A stretch of 64,000 nt of DNA, from contig DASVHQ010000147.1 in NCBI GenBank assembly GCA_036382515.1, positions 1-64,000 of the forward strand. The letters run 5' to 3'. Below are positions 16,345 through 24,308 of the stretch, piece after piece. The DNA comes from JADGRF01 sp036382515 (GTDB lineage Bacteria; Myxococcota_A; Polyangia; Polyangiales; JAFGIB01). The translations under genes and the position numbers were made by a program. Each line of letters starts with the position of its first letter. Within the stretch, counting starts at the first letter, position 1. The notes under the pieces were generated by a model. The model was not told the DNA's origin. It saw only the letters and a list, made by a program, of their open reading frames with translations, and did no database searches.

Positions 16345-17871
16345 ATGCGGACAGTGCCAGGCTCGCTCCATCAGCGCCTCGGTTGCAGGTTGGCTGGTGT
16401 ATGCTTGTTGGCGCTGACCTGTTTCGGTTGCGCGCCGCGAGCAGCGCGCCCTGCCATGCGCGCGCAGCCAGGCATCGTCGCGCTGCGCGGCGCACCGTTG
16501 CGTTTCGGCGGGCTCGACTACACCTTCACCCTGGACGCGGAACTCAAGACGCTCGCAGCGCGCGCCTGCATGCGCGGTGCCGCGCCCGCGCTGTTCGTGG
16601 CGGGTGATGCCGACAGTGCGCGCTACATGACCGGCGCCCGCCTGGTCACGTCAGGCGGGTCACGCGCCGTGACCGCGCTGCGCGGCGTGCTCGACCTCTC
16701 CGGCGCGCCAAACGGTGCGTGCCTGGAGTACGAGATCGATCTTGCTGCCGCCGGTAGCGGCGAACGCTGGTGGCTCGCCGACCGCTCCGGACCCAGCGTG
16801 ATCGCGAGCATCGTGCTCTTTCTGTGGCGCCCCCGCGTGCCGGCCTCCGAGCTCGCAGGCACCGCGCGCTTCGTGCTCCCTCCCGGCATGCAGCTGAGTC
16901 TGGCGTGGCCGAAGCAAGGCGACCACTACCAGCTCGACCCCAGCATGTTTCTCTTCGACGGCCATGTGGTGTTCGGGCGGTTCAACGAGGCGCAGGTGGC
17001 GGTTCCCGCGGGTACGCTCGACGTCGCCCTGCTCGACGGAGTGCCACAACGTATGCGTCCGTGGATCAGTGCATGGCTGCACTCTGCAGGCAACGCGGCG
17101 GCGCAGCAGATCGGGCGATTCCCCGTGCCGCGCGCCCAGATCATCATCGTACCGGTGTTTCGCGCAGGGCTCAGCTTCGGCTTCGCCGACACCGGTCGCA
17201 GCGGTGGCGTTTCGATCGCGTTCTTCATGCCCGTCGACACGAGCGAGCAAACCTTGCGCGACGATTGGGTTGCGGTGCACGAATTCTGTCACCTGCTCAT
17301 ACCCTACGTCGATCGCAGCGACGCGTGGCTCTCCGAAGGCATGGCCACCTACCTGCAAGAGGTCGTCCGCGCGCGAGCTGGCATCATCACCGCCGAGCAA
17401 GCGTGGCAGAGCATTTACGACGGTTCGCTCTTCTGCCGCACCGCGGCCGACACGCTGGCGAACGAGACGCGCGACATGCCAGCGCTGCACAACTACAAGC
17501 GCGTGTACTGGGCCGGAGCGATCATGGTGCTGATGGCCGATGTCGAGCTACGCAAGCGCACGCACGGTCGGACGTCGCTCGCCGACGTGCTGGCACGCCT
17601 GAGCGCGGACCCGAGCGAGGTGTTGCGCTACTACCGCGGCACGGATCTGCTGGCGCGCATGGATGCGCTCGCGGGCGAGCCCGTGTTCACTGAAATCGCC
17701 AAGCGCTACCTCGACGCCCCCAAGTTTCCCGACCTCGATGCGCTGTACCCGCAGCTTGGGCTCGTCGCCCACGGCGAGCAGGTGCACCTCTTGCCAGAGG
17801 CGCCGCTCTGCTGGGTGCGCGACGCCATCATGACGCCCGGCCCGAGCGCGCCAGCCGGCAACGGCGGCTGA
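16345..17871 (+). CDS. gluzincin metalloprotease-like lipoprotein
   Basis: A 508-residue protein with a signal peptide ending at a lipobox-like CFGC (Cys29). The zinc site is HEFCH (residues 312-316), with the third ligand in WLSEGMATYLQE (Glu331), the arrangement of M1/M61-type gluzincins. The N-terminal ~270 residues are beta-rich, like the N-domain of M61 glycyl aminopeptidases. It starts 5 bp after the MNIO partner gene, so it is very likely co-transcribed. By context it could trim the exported, modified peptide or another envelope substrate; that link is inference. The product would face the periplasm or outer surface. Confidence 0.78.
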   Translation: MRTVPGSLHQRLGCRLAGVCLLALTCFGCAPRAARPAMRAQPGIVALRGAPLRFGGLDYTFTLDAELKTLAARACMRGAAPALFVAGDADSARYMTGARLVTSGGSRAVTALRGVLDLSGAPNGACLEYEIDLAAAGSGERWWLADRSGPSVIASIVLFLWRPRVPASELAGTARFVLPPGMQLSLAWPKQGDHYQLDPSMFLFDGHVVFGRFNEAQVAVPAGTLDVALLDGVPQRMRPWISAWLHSAGNAAAQQIGRFPVPRAQIIIVPVFRAGLSFGFADTGRSGGVSIAFFMPVDTSEQTLRDDWVAVHEFCHLLIPYVDRSDAWLSEGMATYLQEVVRARAGIITAEQAWQSIYDGSLFCRTAADTLANETRDMPALHNYKRVYWAGAIMVLMADVELRKRTHGRTSLADVLARLSADPSEVLRYYRGTDLLARMDALAGEPVFTEIAKRYLDAPKFPDLDALYPQLGLVAHGEQVHLLPEAPLCWVRDAIMTPGPSAPAGNGG

Positions 17872-17910
17872 CTTGCCGGCAGCGGCCGAACCCTCTACAC
17901 CTGCGTCCAC

Positions 17911-19200
17911 ATGTCAGTGTCGGAGAAGCTCAGCATCGTTCCGCGGCCCTCGGCCATCGACGCGCCCGACGTGCGCGTGCCCGGTTCCAAAAGCATCTCG
18001 AACCGCGCGCTCTTGCTCTCGGCGCTCGCTCGCGGGGACAGCGAGCTGTCGGGGGTGCTGGACAGCGACGACACGCGCGTGATGATCCGCGCGCTGCGCC
18101 AGCTCGGCGCTCGGATCGACGAGAGCCCAGACCACACGCGTCTGCACGTTCGCGGCGTCGACGGCCGCCCAAGCGTGCCCGACGCGGTGATCGACGTGGG
18201 CGCTTCCGGTACCGCCGCGCGCTTTCTCACGGCCGCGCTGTGTCTGGTGGAGGGTCGCAGCACGCTCGACGGTACCGAGCGCATGCGACAGCGTCCGATC
18301 ATCGATTTGGTGTCCGCATTGCACGGGCTCGGCGTGGACGTCGCCGTCGAGGGCAAGCAGGGCTGCCCTCCAGTGGTCTGCAACGGTGGCAAAGCGTTCG
18401 GTGGTGCCGTGGAAATCGACGCAAGCCGTTCGAGTCAGTACGTCTCCGCGTTGTTGCAGGTCGCGCCGTATGCGCAAAGAGACGTGGTGCTGCGGCTCAA
18501 GGACGGCGTGCTCGTGTCGCGGCCCTACGTCGACGTGACCCTCGCGGTGATGCGGACCTTCGGCGCCCAAGCCGAGTTTGCCGACGAACGCACGCTGCAC
18601 GTCTCGAACACTGCGCATTACGCGGGCCAGCGCTACGTCGTCGAGCCCGATGCGTCGACAGCGGCGTACTTCTTCGCCGCTGCCGCGATCACCGGCGGCC
18701 GGGTGGTGGTAAAAGACCTGCCGGGCGACTCCGCGCAGGCCGATATGCGCATGCTCGCGGTGCTCGAGCGCATGGGCGCGACCGTCGTGCGGCACGCACA
18801 CGCGGTGGAAGTGACGGGCCCGAGCGCCGGGCTGCGCGGCGTGGACGTCGACATGAACGACATGCCCGACGCCGTGCTCGCGCTGGCCGTGACAGCCGCC
18901 TTCGGCAAGAGCCCCACGCACATCCGCAACGTCGCAAACCTGCGCATCAAGGAGAGCGATCGACTCCTCGCTTTGCAGACCGAGCTTCGCAAGCTAGGCG
19001 CGGTCGCGCACGCCGATGCCGACTCGCTGCGCATCGAGCCGCGGCCCTTGCACGGCGCGGAGATCGCAACCTACGACGACCACCGCATGGCGATGGCGTT
19101 CGCGCTCGCGGGGTTGCGCGTTCCGGGCGTGGTCATCCTCGACCCCGCATGCGTCTCCAAGTCGTGGCCGCAATACTTCGAAGCGTTCGCGCGGCTCTAG
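17911..19200 (+). CDS. aroA: 3-phosphoshikimate 1-carboxyvinyltransferase (EPSP synthase)
   Basis: A 429-residue EPSP synthase, the sixth step of the shikimate pathway (shikimate-3-phosphate plus PEP). Signatures: PGSKSISNRALLLSALA near residue 25, SDDTRVM, the GASGTAARFL loop, the SSQYVSALL motif and LRIKESDRLLAL near residue 345, followed by DDHRMAMAFA. Length is normal for the family. It begins 39 bp after the metalloprotease gene on the same strand, so read-through is possible, but there is no functional link. Residues around the PEP loop do not let me assign class I or II with certainty. Confidence 0.95.
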   Translation: MSVSEKLSIVPRPSAIDAPDVRVPGSKSISNRALLLSALARGDSELSGVLDSDDTRVMIRALRQLGARIDESPDHTRLHVRGVDGRPSVPDAVIDVGASGTAARFLTAALCLVEGRSTLDGTERMRQRPIIDLVSALHGLGVDVAVEGKQGCPPVVCNGGKAFGGAVEIDASRSSQYVSALLQVAPYAQRDVVLRLKDGVLVSRPYVDVTLAVMRTFGAQAEFADERTLHVSNTAHYAGQRYVVEPDASTAAYFFAAAAITGGRVVVKDLPGDSAQADMRMLAVLERMGATVVRHAHAVEVTGPSAGLRGVDVDMNDMPDAVLALAVTAAFGKSPTHIRNVANLRIKESDRLLALQTELRKLGAVAHADADSLRIEPRPLHGAEIATYDDHRMAMAFALAGLRVPGVVILDPACVSKSWPQYFEAFARL

Positions 19201-19227
19201 CGGTCAGACCACCAGGCCGGCACAGTC

Positions 19228-21636
19228 CTACGGTCGCGGCGCCGCCTTGGCTGGACCCGGACCGCCACCCGACTGCTCCATCAAGAACGTTCCGGTGTCG
19301 ATCACATCGGCCGGTGTCGCAACTTCCGTGGGCACAGTGCCTTCCACGAACACCTCGTCGAGCGCGTCAGGCTGCCCCTCGTAGGCGAGCTTGCCCGTCT
19401 TCGGATCGATCTTCGCCGTGACCACACCCTTGGGTATCGGGAAGTCCACCGCGGGCCGGTCCTTCAAGGCCAGCTTCATGAGCTCGATCCAGATCGGCAA
19501 CGCTGTGTTAGCGCCGCTCTCTCCCTTCCCGAGCGAGCGCAGATCGTCGTAGCCGACCCACACGCCCGCGACCAACTCCGGCGTGTAACCCACGAACCAG
19601 GTGTCGCGCAGCCGGTTGCTGGTGCCGGTCTTGCCGGCGGCCGGTCGCTGCAGCGCAACGGCTGCAGCTTTGCCCGTGCCTGTCTTCACGACACTCGTGA
19701 GCATGCTCGTGAGCACGTAGGCCGCCGCCGGACTCAAGACCTCGGCGGGCGGCGCACGGCGAGGCAAGGCGAACTCCTTGCCGTCCGGCCCCAGCACGCG
19801 CTTGACCAGGCGGGTCGCGCTGAAGCGCCCGCCCGCCGCGAAGGTCGCGTAAGCATTGACGAGCTCGATCGGCTTCACTCCGCTTGCCCCGAGCGCGAGC
19901 GCGAGCGACGGATCGAGCTCGGTCGAGATCCCGAGCTTGCGCGCAAACTCCACGACCTTCGGTGGCGTGAGCTCCGAGGTCACGCGCACGGCCACCAGGT
20001 TGATCGACTGGGCGAGCGCCTCGCGCAGTCGCACGGCACCTGTGTACTCCCAGGTCTCGAAGTTGTTCGGCTTCCACTGATCGTAGACTTCCGGCGCGTC
20101 GAGCACCACGCTCGCCGCCGTGAACGTGCGTGTGTCGAGCGCCAACGCGTACTCGACCGGTTTCCACGTGCTGCCCGGCTGGCGCACCGCAAAGCTCGCG
20201 CGATTGAACCCGTACGACGCTTCGTCGGCGCCCACCAGCACGAGCACGTCCCGCGTGCGCGGGTCGATCACGACCACGGCGCCCTGCGGCCCGAGGCGCA
20301 TGCGAACGTGCGCTGGTGCACCATCGGCGTCCACGCTCTCGACCGTCACGTGCACACGCGCCCCCAGCTCGGCGAACGTGCGTGCCGACAGCCCCTTGGG
20401 ATTCCAGCGTGCCGCGTCCGCCAGCTGCGCAATGGCCTTGTGCCCACCGACGTCGAGCAAGATGCGACCGTTCGCGTCGTCGCCGCCTTGCACCACGGCC
20501 TCGTAGCTCTTGCCCGCCGAGAGCGCCGGCACGCGCTCGGGACGAGCTTCCCCCTTCTTTGCGCGCAGTGGAGCCTGCAACTTCTGGCGCTCGTCCACGT
20601 GCACCAGGCCGTTGCGCAGCGCCTGACGCGCTGCGATCTCGAGCGTCGCGTCGAGCGTAGTTTCAATCGTGTAGCCGCCGTGCGCTGCCGCTTCCGCACC
20701 CACCAGCTCGCGCAACATGTCACGCGCCTGTTGCGCCGCTTCCGGCGCTGGCTCCGCGGCATCCTGCGGGCTGCGCACCTGCACCGGCTCGCGGCGCGCC
20801 TGGGCGATCGACGCTTCGGGCAGATCGTCCCAGTATTGCGCGCGCTTGTGCTCCAGCTGGTCGAGCACGTACAGCTGACGCTTGCGCGCCGCCTCTGGAT
20901 GCAGCATCGGCGACAGTCGGCTCGGCGCTTGCGGGATGCCGGCGATCAGGCTCGCCTCCGCCAGCGTGAGTTCGTCCACGTGCTTGCCGAAATAGAAGCG
21001 GCTCGCTTCCTCCACGCCATAACGGCCGTGGCCGAAGTTGATGTGGTTCAGATACAGAAACAGGATCTGGTCCTTGCCCAGCTCCTGCTCCAGACGGCGA
21101 GCCAGGATCAGCTCGCGCACCTTGCGTGCGATGGTTCGCTCGGGCGTGAGCAACAGGTTCTTCACGATCTGCTGCGTGATCGTGCTCGCGCCTTGAGTCG
21201 GTCGGCCGCGCAAGGTGTCGTAGATGAGGGCGCGTGCGATGCCGGCGTAGTCGAGGCCGGTGTGGCGGTAGAAGTCGGCATCTTCCGCGGCGAGCACCGA
21301 GAGCACGAGCACCCGCGGGATGCGGGACATCGGCACGACGGTGCGGCGTTCGGTGAACGACTCGGCGATCACGTGCCCCTTGCGGTCGAGCACGCGCGAG
21401 ATCTGCGGGGGGGCATAGTGCTTGAGCGTGCTCACCGTGGGCAGATCGCGCCCGTAGTAAGCGAACACGCATACCCAGGCCAAAACGCCCAACGCCGCGA
21501 AGAAGCAGCCAAGCACCAGAAGGCGTACCGTCCAGACGAAGCCGCGACCGCGCGTCGCCTTCTTCGCCTTCGGTTTGCTGGGGTCACTCGATGCGGAACG
21601 TGCTACGCGCGCCGGTCTCTTGCCGCCGCTGCTCAT
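19228..21636 (-). CDS. mrcA: class A penicillin-binding protein (PBP1A-like)
   Basis: An 802-residue bifunctional peptidoglycan synthase. A basic cytoplasmic tail (1-32) is followed by one membrane anchor (~34-60). The glycosyltransferase domain has catalytic Glu118 (AAEDADFYRHTG), GASTITQQ and RKVRELILARRLE. The transpeptidase has the SxxK serine at residue 489 (PGSTWKPVEY), SxN (QSINLVAV) and KTG (GKTGTSN). The ATG overlaps the stop of the TrmH gene as ATGA. The frame is open further upstream within trmH, but that stretch is not plausible coding sequence. Acts at the inner membrane with its domains in the periplasm. Confidence 0.95.
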   Translation of the reverse strand: MSSGGKRPARVARSASSDPSKPKAKKATRGRGFVWTVRLLVLGCFFAALGVLAWVCVFAYYGRDLPTVSTLKHYAPPQISRVLDRKGHVIAESFTERRTVVPMSRIPRVLVLSVLAAEDADFYRHTGLDYAGIARALIYDTLRGRPTQGASTITQQIVKNLLLTPERTIARKVRELILARRLEQELGKDQILFLYLNHINFGHGRYGVEEASRFYFGKHVDELTLAEASLIAGIPQAPSRLSPMLHPEAARKRQLYVLDQLEHKRAQYWDDLPEASIAQARREPVQVRSPQDAAEPAPEAAQQARDMLRELVGAEAAAHGGYTIETTLDATLEIAARQALRNGLVHVDERQKLQAPLRAKKGEARPERVPALSAGKSYEAVVQGGDDANGRILLDVGGHKAIAQLADAARWNPKGLSARTFAELGARVHVTVESVDADGAPAHVRMRLGPQGAVVVIDPRTRDVLVLVGADEASYGFNRASFAVRQPGSTWKPVEYALALDTRTFTAASVVLDAPEVYDQWKPNNFETWEYTGAVRLREALAQSINLVAVRVTSELTPPKVVEFARKLGISTELDPSLALALGASGVKPIELVNAYATFAAGGRFSATRLVKRVLGPDGKEFALPRRAPPAEVLSPAAAYVLTSMLTSVVKTGTGKAAAVALQRPAAGKTGTSNRLRDTWFVGYTPELVAGVWVGYDDLRSLGKGESGANTALPIWIELMKLALKDRPAVDFPIPKGVVTAKIDPKTGKLAYEGQPDALDEVFVEGTVPTEVATPADVIDTGTFLMEQSGGGPGPAKAAPRP

Positions 21637-22349
21637 GCGCCATGCCGCCGCAGATGCTCGTTCAGGATCTCGTGCGCGCGCGGAATGCTCGCCAGCAAGT
21701 AGCGCGCGCGCAGCGTCTGCCGTTGCTCTGCATCGAGGTCCCCCGGGCGGTCCCGCGTAGCGGCCGCGAGCGTGATGGCGGCCGCGACCGAGACGTTCAG
21801 GCTCTGCACGAAGCCGCGCATCGGGATGGTGTAGGTGCCATCGGCGAGCGCGCGCAACTCGTCGCTCACGCCCGCGTGCTCGTTTCCGAACACGATGGCC
21901 ACGCGCGGCTGCGCAGCGAGGTCTTCCGGGCGCAGGCTGCCGTCCATCGCGGCCACATACACCCCGTAGCCGCAGTCGTGCAACGCTGCGACGCACGCGT
22001 GAGCTGAGTCATGCCTGATCACGTCGACCCAGCGCTCGGTGCCCTGCGCCACCCGATTGGACGCCACGAAACGCTCGCCACCTTCGACCAAGTGCACTTC
22101 CTGGACGCCGAACGCGTCAGCGGAGCGCAGCACGGCAGCCACGTTGTGCGGATCGATGAGTCCATCGAGCACGGGGACCACGGCACGCGAGCGCGCACCG
22201 ATCACTCGCTCGATGCGCGCACGTCGCTCCTCGGTGAGCAGAGCATCGAGTGCCTCGATCACGAGCGCCGACGCAACAGGCAGTGGGCCGAGGGGGGGCA
22301 GGGAAAAGACTCCGGCTGCGTCGCGTCGCATGGCGCACGACCCTGTCAC
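21633..22349 (-). CDS. trmH: SpoU-family tRNA/rRNA 2'-O-methyltransferase (TrmH-like)
   Basis: A 238-residue SPOUT methyltransferase. Motif 1 is LDGLIDPHNVAAVLRSADAFG (Asn and Arg in place), motif 2 IVFGNEHAGVS and motif 3 IPMRGFVQSLNVSVAAAI, which together form the trefoil-knot AdoMet site. The length and C-terminal helix (RARYLLASIPRAHEILNEHL) fit TrmH, the tRNA Gm18 enzyme, better than 23S methyltransferases such as RlmB. The stop overlaps the PBP start (ATGA), so the two are translationally coupled. Confidence 0.88.
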   Translation of the reverse strand: MTGSCAMRRDAAGVFSLPPLGPLPVASALVIEALDALLTEERRARIERVIGARSRAVVPVLDGLIDPHNVAAVLRSADAFGVQEVHLVEGGERFVASNRVAQGTERWVDVIRHDSAHACVAALHDCGYGVYVAAMDGSLRPEDLAAQPRVAIVFGNEHAGVSDELRALADGTYTIPMRGFVQSLNVSVAAAITLAAATRDRPGDLDAEQRQTLRARYLLASIPRAHEILNEHLRRHGA

Positions 22350-22394
22350 ACAAGCGCCCCCCCGACCACTTTGCGCGGCCGCGCCGCGCTCGCT

Positions 22395-22925
22395 TCACTT
22401 GCTTTTGCTGGCCACGCCCACCTGCACGCCGATCACCAGCGTGCCGCCCTGGAACTTCTGGCCGGCCACGAAGAACGGCTCGCCTGACGAGGCCACCACC
22501 TGCAAGAGCGGCAAGTAGTCTTTCTGGTTGGGGCGGTTGATGGAAACCTGCACCTTGTAGCGACCGTCCGGCATGCGTGCCAGGAACTCCAGCTGCAAGT
22601 GCCGTCCGTTCGGTAGCTCGACCTCGGCCGGCTTTCCGGTCGACAGAGCCACCGCCGAGCGGGACAGCACCTTCATCGTTTTGAACCCATTGAACGGCGG
22701 CTGCTTCAGCGCCTTGATGCTGCCCAGGCTCGGGTCGACGGGACCCTCGGTCTCGCTCGCGAGGATCACGAGCACCTCGCCCGGCACGGCTGCTGCCACG
22801 CCCCGGTCAGCAGGCTGCCCCTGCGCGCACACCACGTTTCCGAGCGCTGGCGCGGCGAGTGTCGTCAAGATGCAGCTGACGACGCATGCCGCCTGCAGTG
22901 CCCAGTTGTGTATGCGCCGTGTCAT
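22395..22925 (-). CDS. secreted hypothetical protein of the sigma operon
   Basis: A 176-residue protein, not recognised. MTRRIHNWALQAACVVSCILTTLAAPALG is a signal peptide and the rest is beta-rich (VLVILASETEGPVDPSL, YKVQVSINRPNQKDYLPLLQVV), ending SKSK. I chose the ATG at 22925, which follows an AGGTGA and lies 8 bp after the anti-sigma stop; an upstream ATG at 22952 would overlap that gene. Third gene of the operon sigma-anti-sigma-unknown, so it may be a target or sensor component in the envelope. Confidence 0.7.
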   Translation of the reverse strand: MTRRIHNWALQAACVVSCILTTLAAPALGNVVCAQGQPADRGVAAAVPGEVLVILASETEGPVDPSLGSIKALKQPPFNGFKTMKVLSRSAVALSTGKPAEVELPNGRHLQLEFLARMPDGRYKVQVSINRPNQKDYLPLLQVVASSGEPFFVAGQKFQGGTLVIGVQVGVASKSK

Positions 22926-22933
22926 GAGGTCAC

Positions 22934-23509
22934 CTATTCGTCGTTGATCCACACGACCGGCGTGGACGTGCCATCGGCCAGAGAGATTTCGAAGACCGTA
23001 CCCGTGCTGGTGCCGAAGTCGACGTTCACGACCTCTGAACGGCCCGGCCCGGGCGCCGCCTGTGGTGCTGTGGCTTGCGGTTGGGCGTCGGTACCCGTCA
23101 CCGACTCCGGCCGTCGAGCGCCGTCGTTGCTGCCCGGGCGAAAGACCATGATGACCACGGCCGCCGCCGCCGCCGCGGCCGTCAACACGTACGCCACCAC
23201 GGGCCTGGGGCGCCTGCGAGTCGCGAGCTCCACGACTTCGCCTGCGCCGGGGTCGGTTGCGCTGGCGTTTGTCGTGGTGATGCCGCGCTCGATGCGGTCG
23301 TACAGCCCGGCGAAGTCAGCCTCTTGCTGCGCTTCGTCGTTGGCTGTGCCCAGCAGCATGTGCAGGCGTTCGAGGCCGCGTCTGCGGGCCTCGCATGGCT
23401 CGCAGGCCGCGAGGTGCGCGCGCGCTGCGTCGGCCGCGTCCCGGTCGAGGTCGCCATCGAAGTGGCGTTGCAAGAGCTCGTCGTTGAGGTGCTCGGTCGT
23501 CACGGTCAT
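22934..23509 (-). CDS. zinc-finger anti-sigma factor
   Basis: A 191-residue protein. The N-terminus has the ZAS/zf-HC2 pattern: His in LQRHFDGDLD, then HLAACEPC (HxxxCxxC). A single membrane segment spans ~109-125 (VVAYVLTAAAAAAAVVIMVF), and a periplasmic Gly/Pro/Ala-rich tail of ~65 residues follows. It starts with ATGA overlap after the ECF sigma gene, so the pair should be made stoichiometrically. It presumably holds the sigma factor at the membrane until an envelope signal. The inducing signal is unknown. Confidence 0.85.
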   Translation of the reverse strand: MTVTTEHLNDELLQRHFDGDLDRDAADAARAHLAACEPCEARRRGLERLHMLLGTANDEAQQEADFAGLYDRIERGITTTNASATDPGAGEVVELATRRRPRPVVAYVLTAAAAAAAVVIMVFRPGSNDGARRPESVTGTDAQPQATAPQAAPGPGRSEVVNVDFGTSTGTVFEISLADGTSTPVVWINDE

Positions 23510-24189
23510 TCAACGATCTCGAGATCGCCCTCCAGGTAGGGTTTCAGCTGCTCCTGCATCTTGCGACGCGCGTGAAACAGGCGGCTCATGATGGTGCCCT
23601 TCGGCACTTCCAGCGCCTGCGCCATTTCTTCGTAGCTCATGCCTTCCACTTCGCGCAGCAGGATCACGGCGCGGTGGTACTCGGGCAGCGTGTCGAGCGC
23701 GGCGCGGATCTTTTCCGTGAGCTCGTGCCGTATCACGGTCTTGCTCGGGTTCTGGTCGGGCATGTGCGGCAAGAGCGAGCCATCGCCAGCGGCATCGTCC
23801 TGCTTGATGTGCTCGTCGAACTCAATGATCTTGCGCTTCTTACGCAGGTGGTCGATCGAGAGGTTCATGACGATTCGGTACAGCCACGTGTAGAAGCTCG
23901 AGGTGCCCTGGAAGTTGGCGATGTGCTTGTGGACCTTGATGAAGGCGTCTTGCACCACGTCCATGGCATCGGCCGGACGCTTGACGACGCCGATCGCCAC
24001 GGCATACGCGCGGCGATGGTACTTCTGGAACAGCGCCTGGAACGCTGCCCGGTCGCCCTTGCGCGCTTGGTCGACGAGCGCATCATCTTCATGGTCCTTA
24101 CGCACCTCCCGCACTTGATCGGACGGCCGCGACGCCTGTTCATTCAAGGACTTGGCGTTCTCGGCGGCTGTGCCGGGCGCGGGTTTCAT
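23506..24189 (-). CDS. rpoE: ECF-type RNA polymerase sigma factor
   Basis: A 227-residue sigma-70 family ECF factor. Region 2 is visible as AFQALFQKYHRRAYAVAIGVV...DAMDVVQDAFIKVHKHIANFQ...FYTWLYRIVMNLSIDHLRKKRK. Region 4 is LDTLPEYHRAVILLREVEGMSYEEMAQALEVPKGTIMSRLFHARRKMQ. I chose the ATG at 24189 (MKPAPG), since the upstream part of the frame is not sigma-like. It overlaps the anti-sigma start by 4 bp and is divergent from the uvrD helicase gene. RpoE-like autoregulation is likely, but I did not find a convincing ECF promoter. Confidence 0.92.
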   Translation of the reverse strand: MKPAPGTAAENAKSLNEQASRPSDQVREVRKDHEDDALVDQARKGDRAAFQALFQKYHRRAYAVAIGVVKRPADAMDVVQDAFIKVHKHIANFQGTSSFYTWLYRIVMNLSIDHLRKKRKIIEFDEHIKQDDAAGDGSLLPHMPDQNPSKTVIRHELTEKIRAALDTLPEYHRAVILLREVEGMSYEEMAQALEVPKGTIMSRLFHARRKMQEQLKPYLEGDLEIVE

Positions 24190-24308
24190 GGCCGGATATG
24201 TAGCATGGTCCGCATGTTTCCAAATAGGGCCGCGGTGCCTCAATCGCGCGGCCGAGGCCCTGCGAGAATCCATTGGTTCTGTGCCCGTGCGCGCGTTAGG
24301 TTGCGCCC

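Noticed and set aside
19228..21996. Longer PBP1A with 120 extra N-terminal residues
   Set aside because: The extra part lies inside trmH in another frame and is Arg-rich; the ATG at 21636 with ATGA overlap is the sensible start.
24190..24308. ECF-type autoregulatory promoter for the sigma operon
   Set aside because: A GGAAAC is present on the minus strand, but the spacing to a -10 is wrong for an ECF promoter.
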